A stretch of DNA of 64,000 nucleotides from assembly GCA_000499405.2 (NCBI GenBank), contig HG738138.1:13393208-13457207 (forward strand). The letters run 5' to 3'. Position 1 is the first letter of the stretch, and the number at the start of each line of letters is the position of its first letter. Position numbers and translations under genes: made by a program. A model generated the notes under the pieces. It ran no database searches. It was given only the letters and a program-made list of their open reading frames with translations, and was not told where the DNA came from. Shown piece after piece: positions 24,801 to 36,480 of the stretch. Source of the DNA: Onchocerca volvulus. Taxonomy: Eukaryota; Nematoda; Chromadorea; Rhabditida; Onchocercidae.

Positions 24801-26663
24801 CATTAGATTCATTAAAACAGAAATCGTTAATAGAATGCTCAAATTTCTGACTACCGAAATTGAGCTGCGACATCATATTTAAAAACTAAATAGATGCACT
24901 TAACCTCTTTGTTATTGCTTCTCACGTATTTTTATTTTAAAGGTTATTTAGCGCAAAATAAAACTTTTTGATTGTTTAAAATCCACTTTGCAGAGACATG
25001 TGATAAAATGGATTCAGAATCTACATATAGCTCTATTATGCCGCTTTGAAAAATCTAAATCTTTGTTTTTCAGATTGGCTAGCAGCTCTGTTTCATTTAG
25101 AAGTTTGCAAAATGCGCAATGAGTGGGAAAAGTTCATCTGTTTTTGTGGAGGATAATGTTTAGTATGACCAAGACGTGACAGAACTCCCAGCTAAAAATG
25201 ATGAAGCCTTTAGGTTTTCCCATGAGGCTTAGATTTCGGGAATGATTAACAATTATAGCAAGATGTGGTGCAAGAGTCATATATTATAGGTATTCAGAAA
25301 AATGGTATTGGTCTGTACAGAATTATAAGATACAGAATGCGACATTTTTGACTTACTTCTTGCATACCTTTAACAACCATTGATCATCGGTAATTAACAA
25401 ATTGAAAATATTTTCTTTCTCAGAAAGAAGCATATGAAATTGATAAGCAAAACAAAAAAAAAAAAAAGAAAAAAAAAATACTTTTAGAGCACAAACTGTT
25501 CTGATATTACTCTATAAGTTTAAATGATTGGAATTCACATAAAGATAACGGAAAGAATTCATAGAAGATAAAGAATTATTAAGGTTTTATATCAAACAAA
25601 TGCTCAAGCTTGAAGCATGTATAAGACAGGTCGACCGATAATTAATCTCAAAACTATTCAGCTTTTGAATATTTTTTTTCCCAAACCGTCCTAAATTATT
25701 TGACAGTGATGACTTATCCTTGCTTAAAGAACACAGGCCAGAGACTTAAGTCTTAGAAGCTTAAGCCGAGCACAAGAAAAAAGAATAAATAAATAAATAA
25801 TATGGATGTTATGTTTGTTGATTATATTAAACAAATTTTTGATTAAAGGTTTGCATACTTTAATTCAAATTAGATGTAAAAAAGACAAATATTTTTTCAG
25901 GAGAATTATTACAGAAGTCGGTTTGTTCACATTTCCTCATTGAGAACTGCTACTGTTCTCTTCTATTCCTCGAAAGGCTTTTCTCAAAACCCGAGTTTCG
26001 AGAAATATGATTGGAAGAGGTCAGTATGCTCCCTAACAGCACAGCCTGTTGAAATCATAGTGATTCGACTGGTAGAGATACTCGAAATATCAAAAATATA
26101 GAAAATATATCAGAAAAGTTATTGTTATTAAACGGAATACATGAAAAAAAATCGACCAACTTAAGATATTCATTAAGAAATAAAAGAAAAAAAGAAATAT
26201 AAAAAATGAAATCCAAAAGGAATACCAGATGAAAAACAGCTCATAAATTTTAAATCATTTTTCATTAACGTTGTTATCAAACTGTAGAATAGATTCTGGA
26301 AGGGTGACATGAGTTAATTTGAAAACAACTGCATCGAATGCAGTGCTGAAGTGATATATTTGACGTTAACATGTTTGAGCTGAAGGCTTGCCAATTTTTC
26401 GTATTTTCGGGACCATAATTAATAATGAAATGTGCAGTATATATGCATAGGTAGAAAACACAACGAAAATCGAAATTTGGATCACATATTCATTCGCAAC
26501 TTTTAATTCCAGCATTGTCACTTGTGACCTTTCTGTTGTAAGTCATCCTATTAACAATTCTCTTCCCTCAAGATTTTTAGCTATTTTGTTACTTTTTACA
26601 TTTTTTAAAAAATGTGCTAGGCCTTAGTTTCGTTTTTTTGTGCCGCATTTAGCGCATTATCAA
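18897..26663. other. Gene desert of about 7.7 kb; nothing recognised
   Basis: AT-rich sequence with only short open frames that have no splice context. Poly-T at about 21562-21580 and A-rich tracts near 25450-25480 are the only obvious features. The 3' UTR of nicastrin should occupy the first few hundred bases, but no clear AATAAA was fixed. Confidence 0.6.
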
Positions 26664-28215
26664 TTATATTTTTTTTTTTTGCTTTGATATTCTTTTTTCT
26701 TTTTTTATCCTGAAAGATATTTCATCACCATCTTCCTTATTTACTTTTCTCTTTTTTTTTGGAATAATATCTCCGTTTTCCTCAACATTCGGGGAATAAA
26801 TTTGCTTGACATTTTTTTTAAATTGCTGGTAACGGAAGCAGTTACGCAAAAGCTTTGATATACCGTCAGAAACATATTATTTGATTTAAAAATGATATCT
26901 GTTCGTTATATTGTCTATTTGTCATATTTTTCTTTGTGTTCCAACGGTTGCAAAAATTAACTCACTTCATCAATGATAGATGCGTCATAAATAATATATA
27001 TTCCAAACAAATATGCCAGATTAGCGATCAAAAAGCATGTCCCAAACGCTGCGTATAATAACACACCTACTGTAATAGTGAAAAGGCCTTTGTTGTTTCC
27101 ATAAGTATTGACTGCAAAATGCATGTTATTATGAAATAGTATATGTTTTAAAGAAAGTTAAGGATTAGACATCTCTCTCCATCAACAATACTGAAATCCA
27201 CAATGGAATGAGAAGTAGCAAGTAAAAAAACTTCAGCTAGTAAAACCTGCGAATGGCCGATCCTTCTTTTGCTTAATTTTCTGAACAGATCTTTTCCAAA
27301 TACGCGGACCTAGTTGTGGTCGTTTTTTATGGCAAAGCAAATCGATCCTCGCTAATCCATGAGCAGTTCTGGTAACGTTATCAAAGTAAGCATCATATGG
27401 CCATTTGCTGCGCTGCAATATTTCGTAACATGAAATGAAAGCCTACAGTTGTAGGATTATTAGATTTTTAATGCAGCAGAAACGACTTTTTTTTTTTTTT
27501 TGCAGAAAGTTTGGAAACTTTTAAAAACGGCAATCGAGATCTTTTAACATTACTGCGAGGAGCAGTTCAAGAAAGGTTATCCTGCAATCTATGGTGATTA
27601 TAATTAATTATGGCTCATCAGGTTTCCGGCACGCTTTTTTCGTTGTTGATTAGTCACAGTGAATTCATGTCAGCTTATTTACCAGATCCATCGATCCGGT
27701 GTAATTGTATGATGCAAGCCATGAAATCGCATCCGAATTGTTTCTTATTGCTTCGGCACTTTTGCCAAACACCACCTTAATGGCTTCATTGCACCACTCT
27801 GTTTTACTAACGATAATAAAGATCTTCTTGTCAATCTCCATTTTCACTTTAGAATATTTGCAATCGTTTAGTCGATATATTTGTGATATCTGTAACATTC
27901 ATATTGTCATATTGTGGTCTTCCGAGCAATCATATTTCTTAGGGTTTTGAAATACAGATAGTGATATAATTTGATTTCTTGGAAAAGGCCAATCTCATTC
28001 TATGATCAATGCATTGTTCGTTTTACAAATGGTTACTTTGTAAAAGGACAGGAAAAAACTTTTAAACTTAAATTTCAAATGCATACATTATTACAACAGT
28101 ACTGCTGTATGAAAAGTGATAAGCGACGCGAGATGATGCGATTCGACCTTATTCGTAGCACCAACAGCAAAATAACATCGATCGCCAGATATAACCGCAT
28201 TCCACAAATGCTTTA
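26664..28215 (-). CDS. Unrecognised single-pass membrane protein with lysine-rich tail
   Basis: Five exons join with matching phases: 28215-28103, 27889-27683, 27412-27247, 27111-26966 and 26825-26664 (TAA). They encode at least 263 residues. The putative ectodomain has several Cys (DRCYFAVGATNK, KTEWCNEAIKVVFG) and potential N-glycosylation sites (NNS, NYT, NVT). A basic stretch precedes one long hydrophobic segment of about 32 residues in the fourth exon. The tail is very lysine-rich (KKKRKV, then a KKKI end), which resembles a nuclear-localisation or ER-retention-like signal. An earlier Cys-rich exon may lie at about 28690-28545 (CHFSC, NRNCCFSSSYFVKWYKC), but its donor phase was not reconciled. 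I do not recognise the family. Confidence 0.6.
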
Positions 28216-28553
28216 CTATGTACAATAATCATTTCGTACATTCGGGTGGCATAAAAACTCGAGAATTCCAATTTCCGGAAAATGAATATATTTACATTGA
28301 AATGCATACATTTCATAAGGAATTTGCATACTGAATTTGTTGAACTTTACCTCTCAAAGTACAGAAGACTGTTTCAATGAAAATATAAGATGCATAACAG
28401 AGTTGCAAATTGTTATTCTCTCTTCGTTACACAGATCGAGAAGATGTTTCACTAGCAATAACAACACTCGTAATTTATGAATTATATGGTATATAATGAA
28501 GCCTTTTCGTGGAGTTGGTCACTCTCCCGGCTGTAGCGGATTCAAAGGTTATG

Positions 28554-28580
28554 AACATCGATATCAGTGATATCGATGTT
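28554..28580. repeat. 27-bp near-perfect palindrome
   Basis: AACATCGATATCA and its exact inverse TGATATCGATGTT flank a single G. The palindrome lies within the tentative upstream exon of the minus-strand membrane-protein gene, where it would encode a DITDID-type repeat. Confidence 0.9.
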
Positions 28581-28719
28581 AGCGTAATTGTTCTCACATT
28601 TGTACCACTTGACAAAATAGCTGGAGCTGAAACAGCAATTGCGGTTGACATGATCATTGGTTTCGATACAACTGAAATGGCACAGAAGTACTGAAAGTTA
28701 AGAGTATCATATATCAAAG

Positions 28720-30411
28720 AATTTTCCGATCAATTAAGTCGAGTACGCCGCAAAAATTTTTGAAGTTATTTGATTCAACCGGTGCATTGGGCTTATAACA
28801 ATTCTATCCCCATTTTATTATACATATCTCCGGGATATCTTTCTAGACTTTAGCTTAGGCACTTTATGCAGTCGTATAGAATTGATCTATCACATTAATT
28901 CTGCAGAGAAACCCGCAAGATGTAAGGAATGTTCTCCGGAAGTTCATCAAATTTCGATGAAATACAAAAGAATCAATTTTCCTATGCATAGGAATAAACA
29001 AATATATTGTTCAGTGGCAAAAAATTCGTTATGTTTCATAATTTAATTAATAAAAATGCATTTAACGACGCCTTTTTAATAATGTTATGAATAAAGGAAG
29101 GAAATTTACGAAAATGAATAAGAATTAAATCTTGATTTATTAGCCAAAATAAGTATTTATTTATTGCGAAAATTCATTTCAACAAGTCATTATGTTAAGA
29201 GGTATCAATAGAATTGTTGCCTTCATATCAAAAATATATCTGAACTAAGTCATCATTTCCTATTCGAAATAATTTCTAAGATACCTCGGTCCACATGGAT
29301 AAAGCTCTTCACACATCCCCGTTTTGCTCCAGTTATCCAGACATCATTTCCCTTGATTATTAAAGTTCCCACCAAGTAATGAAACCAACAAGCAAAAGCA
29401 GTTCTTCTGTGCTCAGTCCTATCATTTGGTCACCACAGCACACGAAGTGTCTTTCTGTTAAGGATTGGCTCAATGATGATATCTATCAACGCACAAGATT
29501 TGAACTACAAACGGTTGGAGCAGTAATTCCACGCACTAACTACTCCACCATTGCTTCTAAACCATTATCGCATTGATCGCTCATTTTATTAAAATTGTCT
29601 TTTAAAAGATTTTTGCAGAGTGAATTTTTCCAAGTATAAAGATATCTCGTAGCATCGTAATTTCTGGTAGTTTTAGTTATAAGAAGCTTACGTTTCATTT
29701 CATTCCTCCTTTTTTCCTCTAGTTCCTCTCATTCAGCAACGATGGGAATTGCTCTTTGGAAGTTGTGATTTAATGGCGGAAAATTTCGCATCAAATGAAT
29801 GAATACAGCGCATTGTAGCAAATAATTGCCATTGATCAATAGTCATATGGCTAGTTTCAGGATTATTAAACTCTTCTCATAAAGCTGCAACAGGCACAAT
29901 TGGTTCCCATAGTCATTGCTTATATGCTGTATATTGATGTAGAAGCAAAAGTTCCCTTTCGTTTTAAAAAGTTGCTTTCTGTTTTCTTTTTTTTTCTCAT
30001 CGATATTGACGGATGGAGATTGTAGATACGCACTTACATGAGTGCACATATGTGAGCACATCTTTTCATGTTTCTTAATTGTTGTTTCTGAAGGTGCACT
30101 TTTATCATATCTCGAATAATGTCCGTTAATGCTACATTTCTTTGAATTAAGATTAAAATTGCTCGAAACTCTTTAAGAAATGACGAAAATGAAGAACTAG
30201 TAATATTTTATTCCAATAATTTATGACTTATCAGTTGTTAAGAAATTTCCCGGACGGAATACTATTTATATAAGACGTTAAAACTCGTCAATTTATATGA
30301 ACAGTGTTTGGTTTTTAATTTTTTATACAACGATTTTTTTTTTTTTTGTTGTAGGACTTGGACGTTTGTAGCGTGCATACAACTTAAGTGGGAAATTTAT
30401 ACCCGTAAAGG
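28720..30411. other. Intergenic region upstream of ARPC4
   Basis: No gene seen apart from a tRNA-like stretch at 29490-29560. The promoter of ARPC4 should lie toward the right end. A poly-T run is at about 30330-30345. Confidence 0.5.
29490..29560 (-). repeat. tRNA-like fragment, possible SINE or tRNA pseudogene
   Basis: On the minus strand, TGGTGGAGTAGTTAGTGCG (29550-29532) resembles a polymerase III A box. AGTTCAAATCT (29506-29496) resembles a degenerate B box about 26 bases further on. A cloverleaf could not be folded convincingly by eye, so a tRNA-derived SINE or a decayed tRNA is more likely than a functional tRNA. Confidence 0.35.
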
Positions 30412-32776
30412 ATGGTATGTTATTGATTTATTTACTCAAGTTTCTATGCATTGATTTATTTATATGCATGTTTATTCATTCATCTGTTTACTTACTGATT
30501 GTCTATTTACTGACTTATTTACTTGATCATTTATTTACTGCTCTTATATAAAATTGACACTAGAATTACAAGTTGGTGAAATATAGATGAGATATAGGGT
30601 ATAAGCTATTTTAATATTTGAAGCAGATATAAGCTATTTTGAATATTTCTGTTGGAAATAACTTTTTTTGTATACACAGTGATTCATTTTATATAGTTAA
30701 TTGTTAGTTATTTGATAATTACTAATATATTTGTATCCAGTTATGTCTAATATTAGCATATGCTTAATTGTATAATTTTATCTGTCTTCTTTTGCATTAG
30801 TTACATATATTTAGTTCATTTTGCAATTCTTTCCATTTATTTATGCATGGTTTATATTTGATTTTAGCTATAATTTTACTCATATGCTTTCCATGTTCTT
30901 ATTATTGATCACTTCTCACTAAAGCATAATTTAATCTTTTAAGTTTTACTTCACTTTGACTGATTCACGACCTACTGTTTTATGATAAGATGTTTTTTTT
31001 TTTCTTCAAACTCAAATGCATAAATAATCACTGAAAAAGTTGCGTAAGAAAGGGAGTCATTTTAAAAAGTGCAGCTTCATAAAAGCCGACATATCAGTCA
31101 GTTTTTTTGTCTTATACTATAATTAAAATCAGTGATGAGACGTTTATAGAGTGCCACGCTACAGCCGTATTTGGAGGCGGTACGGAAAACATTAGAAGCT
31201 GCGATGTGTTTGGAACAGTTCAGTTCGCAGGTAGTTGAAAGGTATAACAAACCGGAAGTAAGTGGTTGGCTATGTTTACCGTGAATAGTTTGTCGTTTAA
31301 CACAGTTTTCAAATTTAATTTAAGTCCGGAATTATGTATTTTTTTCTTTTTGCAAACAACAATAACAAATATTCGAAAAACCAGAAAATCCCGAAACTTT
31401 CAGAAAAAAAAAGGAAATTGTAACAGAATTGCGGTTTTCAGTACGTCGACCATGACGTGCTGCATTCTGCACTACAGATATTATAATGACAAGTAATAAA
31501 GAAGACAATTTAGAATACTTTTTTTAATGTTTAGGAAGATAGGACTGAATAATCCATCATTTTTGCATGTGATACTTGAGCATTTATAAATTTGGTTTCA
31601 TGAAAGGTTTGGGAAGCAGCTGTTTTATACAGTGAATACAGTTATCGTCCTATCTATACAGTTTTTTTCTTTTTTTTTTTTTTTTTTTTCATAGAAGAGT
31701 CTTCACAAAGAATAGAAATGAAAGAGCCGTTAAATTCAGGTAGAAGTCGGCACATCCTCCGAACTTTTGTTAACTCCAGTAGTTGTGTCACGTAATAAGC
31801 AAGAACGGGTCCTAATTGAGCCGTCAATCAATTCGGTGCGCGTCAGTATTGCTGTGAAACAAGCCGATGATATTGAGAAAATTTTAACTCACAAGTTTAC
31901 ACGTTTTATGTGTCAGAGGGCTGATCACTTTATTATACTGAGAAGGTTTATTCTACCGAATTATTTGTCCAGTAATGCTATAGCTAAATCTTTTCTGTTA
32001 AATTATGATCAGATTGAAGAATACTAATTCTGAAGAATATGTACTTGCTTTTTCACTGTTTATACCAAAAATAATTTTTTAGAAGGCCGATACCAGGTTA
32101 TGATATATCGTTCTTGATAACTGCAACGCATACGGAAATGATGTATAAGCATAAATTGGTTGATTTCTTGATTCATTTTATGCAGGAAATTGATAAGGTA
32201 TTATTTAGATATACATAATTGAGTGCTTATATGTTTGCATGAAAGATTCCAGAATTCACATATTTTTCAATTCAGCATATAGATCTTTTGTCTGTCTTTT
32301 ACATTGTCTTATCAGTGTTTGTTTTCTAAATTTAAGGAATTTGGTTCATGATTTATATGTCACCCCTCAGAAGCCTTTAGAATGTTCTTTTTTTCCAATT
32401 ATTAATAGAATAACGTTATTTGAATCTGAGAGATTCTAAAGATTTTCGTGAATCATTGGCATTTTAATATTTAGCGGTGAGAGGAATGCCTTTATCACTC
32501 ATATAAAAGTATTGTAAATTGGAAATTTCGAAAGCTTTCGGTCGTTTCATAATTTCGGCTCATTTTAATCATTTTCATGTTAACATCATTATAACACACT
32601 ATGCGAAAATTTAGAAAGTGGATTTCATGTTTCGAAATTCAGATTTATCGAAGTTTAACTGTAATTGGTTTCACTTTGAAGAGAATAGATTTTTGCAGGA
32701 AATCAGTGATATGAAATTAGCACTGAATGCCCGTGCTCGAGTTTCTGCCGAAGAATTTCTGAAGCGTTTCAATTAA
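30412..32776 (+). CDS. arx-6: ARPC4, Arp2/3 complex 20-kDa subunit
   Basis: Core subunit of the Arp2/3 complex, which nucleates branched actin filaments in the cytoplasm; with ARPC2 it forms the backbone contacting the mother filament. Exons are 30412-30414 (ATG only, inferred), 31150-31257, 31740-31945, 32086-32197 and 32699-32776 (TAA). All phases match. The protein is 168 residues, exactly the length of the human protein. Landmarks are [53 protein letters not shown] and [14 protein letters not shown]. The first coding exon after intron 1 begins at Ser with no ATG. The nearest good start is ATG directly followed by a GTATGT donor at 30412. The gene symbol is by analogy with C. elegans. EMC7 follows head to tail. 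Confidence 0.93.
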
Positions 32777-33518
32777 TTCAGTTCCTACTTATTTGTGCAT
32801 GTACACTTTGTAACTCATATTTTAATTTGGGGGCACAGTGTAGCGGTTTTACTTTCAAACTGACTTATTTTTATTTTTCTCTTTTTTTGGTAACATTGCT
32901 GGTGATTCCTGTTATGTGACGATGAGATCCAATAATTTATCTCTGTGCCATCTGATCGATATCACTTCATATTATGTACTATCATATTTCGAAATGTTGC
33001 AGTCTATGTTAAGTGAATGCGTTAATAACTGAACTGTACGATAAGGTTTTCAAACAAGGTTTCATGGAAATGACATCTTTTTTATTAACCGTGGCAATAT
33101 AATTTTGATACCTTATTTCATATTATATATATTTGAATTATACCAACAAAATGATCTTTCAAGTGAAGAAATAATACTACCATATTGTCTTACTAATTTA
33201 CATACGAGGTCAATAATTTAATAGTATTATAAGATTTCACATGATTTCATCATTATTTTCATTGTTATACTTAAGACTGCGTATATGGTAAGGGCCCTTC
33301 TAATATTTCCAAATGTCTAATTTTTATCCTTTAATTTCCAAGTTTATTTTCCTATTTTGCTGCAGTTATTATTTGTTGTTATTATATTATTTTTCACTTG
33401 CAATTTATGTTATTATTATTGCTATCTTTCTGAGAGAAAGTTCATTTCTTTAGTTTCAGGTCCTCCCTGTCATTTAATAATTCCTGAATTTTGTTTATGG
33501 TTCTTCTTAAGAATGTTC

Positions 33519-33524
33519 AATAAA
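33519..33524 (+). terminator. Candidate ARPC4 polyadenylation signal
   Basis: AATAAA lies 743 bases after the ARPC4 stop and about 130 bases before a trans-splice-like acceptor for EMC7. This is the best match found in the interval. The long 3' UTR is a reason for caution. Confidence 0.45.
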
Positions 33525-33641
33525 GAGAATAATCGGATGCATTTTGTTTTGTAAGTCTCAAATTTTTGCTTCGTAAGTTATCATCTCATATTTTCTGATG
33601 TGTTTAGGTGTTTCTAATTTTTTCCGAGATTTTCGTCGAAA

Positions 33642-33651
33642 ATTTTTGCAG
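33642..33651 (+). promoter_or_regulatory. Candidate spliced-leader acceptor for EMC7
   Basis: TTTTTGCAG ends at 33651, 24 bases before the EMC7 ATG at 33676. This is a strong nematode 3' splice site with no preceding exon of EMC7 visible, so trans-splicing is the simplest reading. Confidence 0.55.
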
Positions 33652-33675
33652 TTTAAATTCCTTTGTCTAAAGGTA

Positions 33676-35131
33676 ATGGCAGTGTTTCTGTTATTTACAT
33701 TGCTTCTGTTTGTGGTGCGAGAATTAGCTGCAACGTTGGAGGAAGCAGTTGAACATGCTACGGTGACCTATAAAATTGAAGGACAAATCATTTTCCCAGA
33801 ATCATTTATTCCTCAAAATGGCAAACTAAGTCCAAGTCGTGTATTGCTGAATTACAACTTTAAGCACATTGCATTTGTAAGGTTGGTTATGATCAAATAG
33901 TCTATTTTAATTTCATATTTCAATTTTGAGATGAATTTTGCTTAACATCTGGGATTTTGGGAAACCTATTCTGAACGACGTTTGATTGGCATTCCTAGAG
34001 TGTTCTTTACAATAAAGTCAAGAATAGTCTATACCGAGGTATTAAATAAAATTATGTCAAGCTTACCCAAATATCGAAATAGGGTCGCATACATTAAATA
34101 AGAATTGATTTGTATAAAAACACAAAGTAATTGTAATTTGTAAAATTTGTTTTCAGGTATGATGGTTCGTTTGTAGTTTCAGGAGTTCCACCAGGTTCTT
34201 ATATTATTCAGATTTCAAATATTGATTATGCTTTTGAACCGGTGCGAGTCGATATTACCTCAAAGGGTAAGATAAGAGCGCGGCGACTTAATTTATTGCA
34301 GGTTAGTTTCTGTAGCATTTTTTTTTTTGCATAGTTTATGCTGTATTTACGGGATTTTTGAAAAATTTAAGCTGTTCATGAATTGCTCAGGCTGTCCATT
34401 CCACTGCATGCTAAAGTTTATTGCATCAGTTATCCCGATATCCGTAAATGTAGTCAATGGTTAGTTTTAGTTTTAGATGTTGCAAGTGTTCGCTCCATTT
34501 CAGCCATCACTGGTATCCTCACTTCCATATCCTTTGCGCTTGAATGCAGTTCACCAAATTAACTATTTTCGACCTCGAGAAGAATGGCACTTAACAGATA
34601 TGCTTGCTAATCCAATGGTTTTAATGATGGTTGTACCTCTTGTTCTACTTGTTATATTGCCAAAACTTGTTAATGCAAACGATCCTGAAGTTAAAAAAGT
34701 AAATCATTTATTAAAATTTATCAACTTTTTCCTCCTCTTCAAAGAATCTGTTATTGTAATGACTTCTTTTTGATGAAAGTAATAAGTTACACTGGACAGG
34801 GAACTATTTATGCTTTTCTGCTGAAATGATGAAAGTTTGTTGTTGTGTGTTGGTATATGGTCGAGTCGTGAAGTCTTTTCAGTTCGAAAAAAACCTTGCA
34901 CTTTGATGGAAATTCATTTTTTCTCATATTGAAGCGTTACTAAATCATAGTTTCCTTTTTCTTTTTTCTTTTTTTCTGCAATAATCTATTGTAATAATTT
35001 GCTGGTTTTAGGAGATGGCTAAAAGTATGCCACAAATGGATGTCCCCGATGTTTCAGAAATGTTGGCTTCATGGCTTGGTGGAAATCAAAAAAAAACAAG
35101 ACGAACAGCAGCAGGAAACAAAAAGCGGTGA
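33676..35131 (+). CDS. emc-7: EMC7, ER membrane protein complex subunit 7
   Basis: Subunit of the ER membrane complex, which inserts tail-anchored and multi-pass proteins; EMC7 contributes a lumenal beta-sandwich and one membrane anchor. Exons are 33676-33881, 34157-34301, 34504-34698 and 35012-35131 (TGA), giving 221 residues with all phases matching. The order is: signal peptide (about residues 1-20), lumenal domain with YDGSFVVSGVPPGSY and FEPVRVDITSKGKIRARR, LPYPLR, the NPMVLMMVVPLVLLVILPK anchor, NANDPEVKKEM, then PDVSEMLASWLGG and a basic tail. An in-frame alternative acceptor at 34476 would add nine residues before exon 3; the length match to human EMC7 favours 34503. ARPC4 lies about 900 bp upstream on the same strand. 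Confidence 0.93.
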
Positions 35132-36149
35132 TATGTTTTGTAGTTATGTTATTTGAAGTATGCTTAGCAAAATTTTGTTAAGCTTAAATCCAATAAGATT
35201 ACTCAAAATGTAATACCATTGCATGGACAAGGGATCCATTAAATGCAAACATTTTGTCATAATTAACTTCAGTATTAGACATCAAAGTATCTCGTTTTTT
35301 TTCAACTGTTTAGAATTTTCAAGTGGGTAATTGCAGTGAATTTTGACCAGAAATATACATAGATTGCATATTTTCTTTGTTGCAAAAAGTTCAATATAGT
35401 CTATTAGTTTAAGTTTTCATCAGTTTCTTTCTCGTTTTTACGGGTTGTTTGTACTGTTAATCACCGAGTTAATCTAGTTTGCTTAATTTATTTACATTAA
35501 CGCTTTACTAGAAAATTTTTGACATCTATCCTATGTGTCATAAATATGACGTTCAATAAAGGTTTTATTTGTTTGAAGATTTGTAATAAAGCAGTTGACA
35601 TATGATTTTGCAACTATCGTTTTTGTTTTGCGATATAATTGTGCAAAACATCAGGATTATATTTTAGAACCCTTTTACGAGTTTGATTCTTTGTTCGGTG
35701 CTCTAGATACAAAAAAGAAAAGTTTTCAGTCTACAAGATTTCTATCTTACTGTAAAGTATTCAGTCTTGTTTTTGAGTCAAGTGAAATAAATGCTGCGAA
35801 TCGGGACATCTAGTTTGTGAATGGATTAAAAAAACTGGTTAAATTGCTAACTGGACTTTTAGTTTAAAATTGATGTCGAGAGAGTTCGATTATCCGATTT
35901 TTTCAAAGTGTTAATATAATATGTTTTTTTTTTAATTAACAATATTTTTGGATATGAAAATTGTCGATAAACCTTGTAGCGGTATAATTTGTAACTAATT
36001 TCATTAAGCGCTAAAAATGTTTTCATTAATAGGCATTCTTCCTTTAGGAAATATATCATTTTAAATTTAGGATTATAATTCAAAATAGTATAATTTAAAA
36101 TACTCGACAATAGCTTACTCCAAGTATTCTAGGAGATTGCCATGGAAAG
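35132..36149. other. EMC7 3' UTR and downstream sequence
   Basis: AATAAA at 35555-35560 is the likely polyadenylation signal of EMC7, about 425 bases after its stop. Nothing else is recognised up to the repeat that begins near 36150. Confidence 0.5.
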
Positions 36150-36480
36150 ACAAACATTGACATTTCTTTCGGAAAACCGAAATTAGTTATATTAGTATGT
36201 GTTGTTAAAGTGTCGAAAAACTGAAATTAGTTATATTAGTTTATGTTGTCAAGGAAATTATATTAATTTATATTGTTAAGGAAATTCAAATATTGGCAAT
36301 TTGTGCCTCTTGTTTACATTGTCTCGCGCTGATAACACTTAGCATTTCTAATGCCTTTGTATGAAACAGTCTGTTACTGACAAGACTAATAGTCAGCAAT
36401 ATTTGCTGGACCAACAACAACACTTCTCGATTAATGCTCAACTCACAAAATTTTATTATTTTCACGCTCTTACTTCCTTT
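36150..36480 (+). repeat. Interspersed repeat, copy 1 (possible solo LTR)
   Basis: The copy begins with TCGGAAAACCGAAATTAG and contains short tandem variants of GAAATTAGTTATATTAGTTT, then GTTTACATTGTCTCG and a segment ending TTTATTATTTTCACGCTC. The same order, reversed and diverged, is found at 43040-43430. No coding sequence accompanies it, so its class is uncertain. Confidence 0.6.

Noticed and set aside
29490..29560. Functional tRNA gene
   Set aside because: The A- and B-box-like sequences are degenerate and no acceptor stem or stable anticodon arm was found by eye.
35595..35813. 72-codon frame downstream of EMC7
   Set aside because: Lies just after the EMC7 polyadenylation signal, with no recognisable motif or splice partner.
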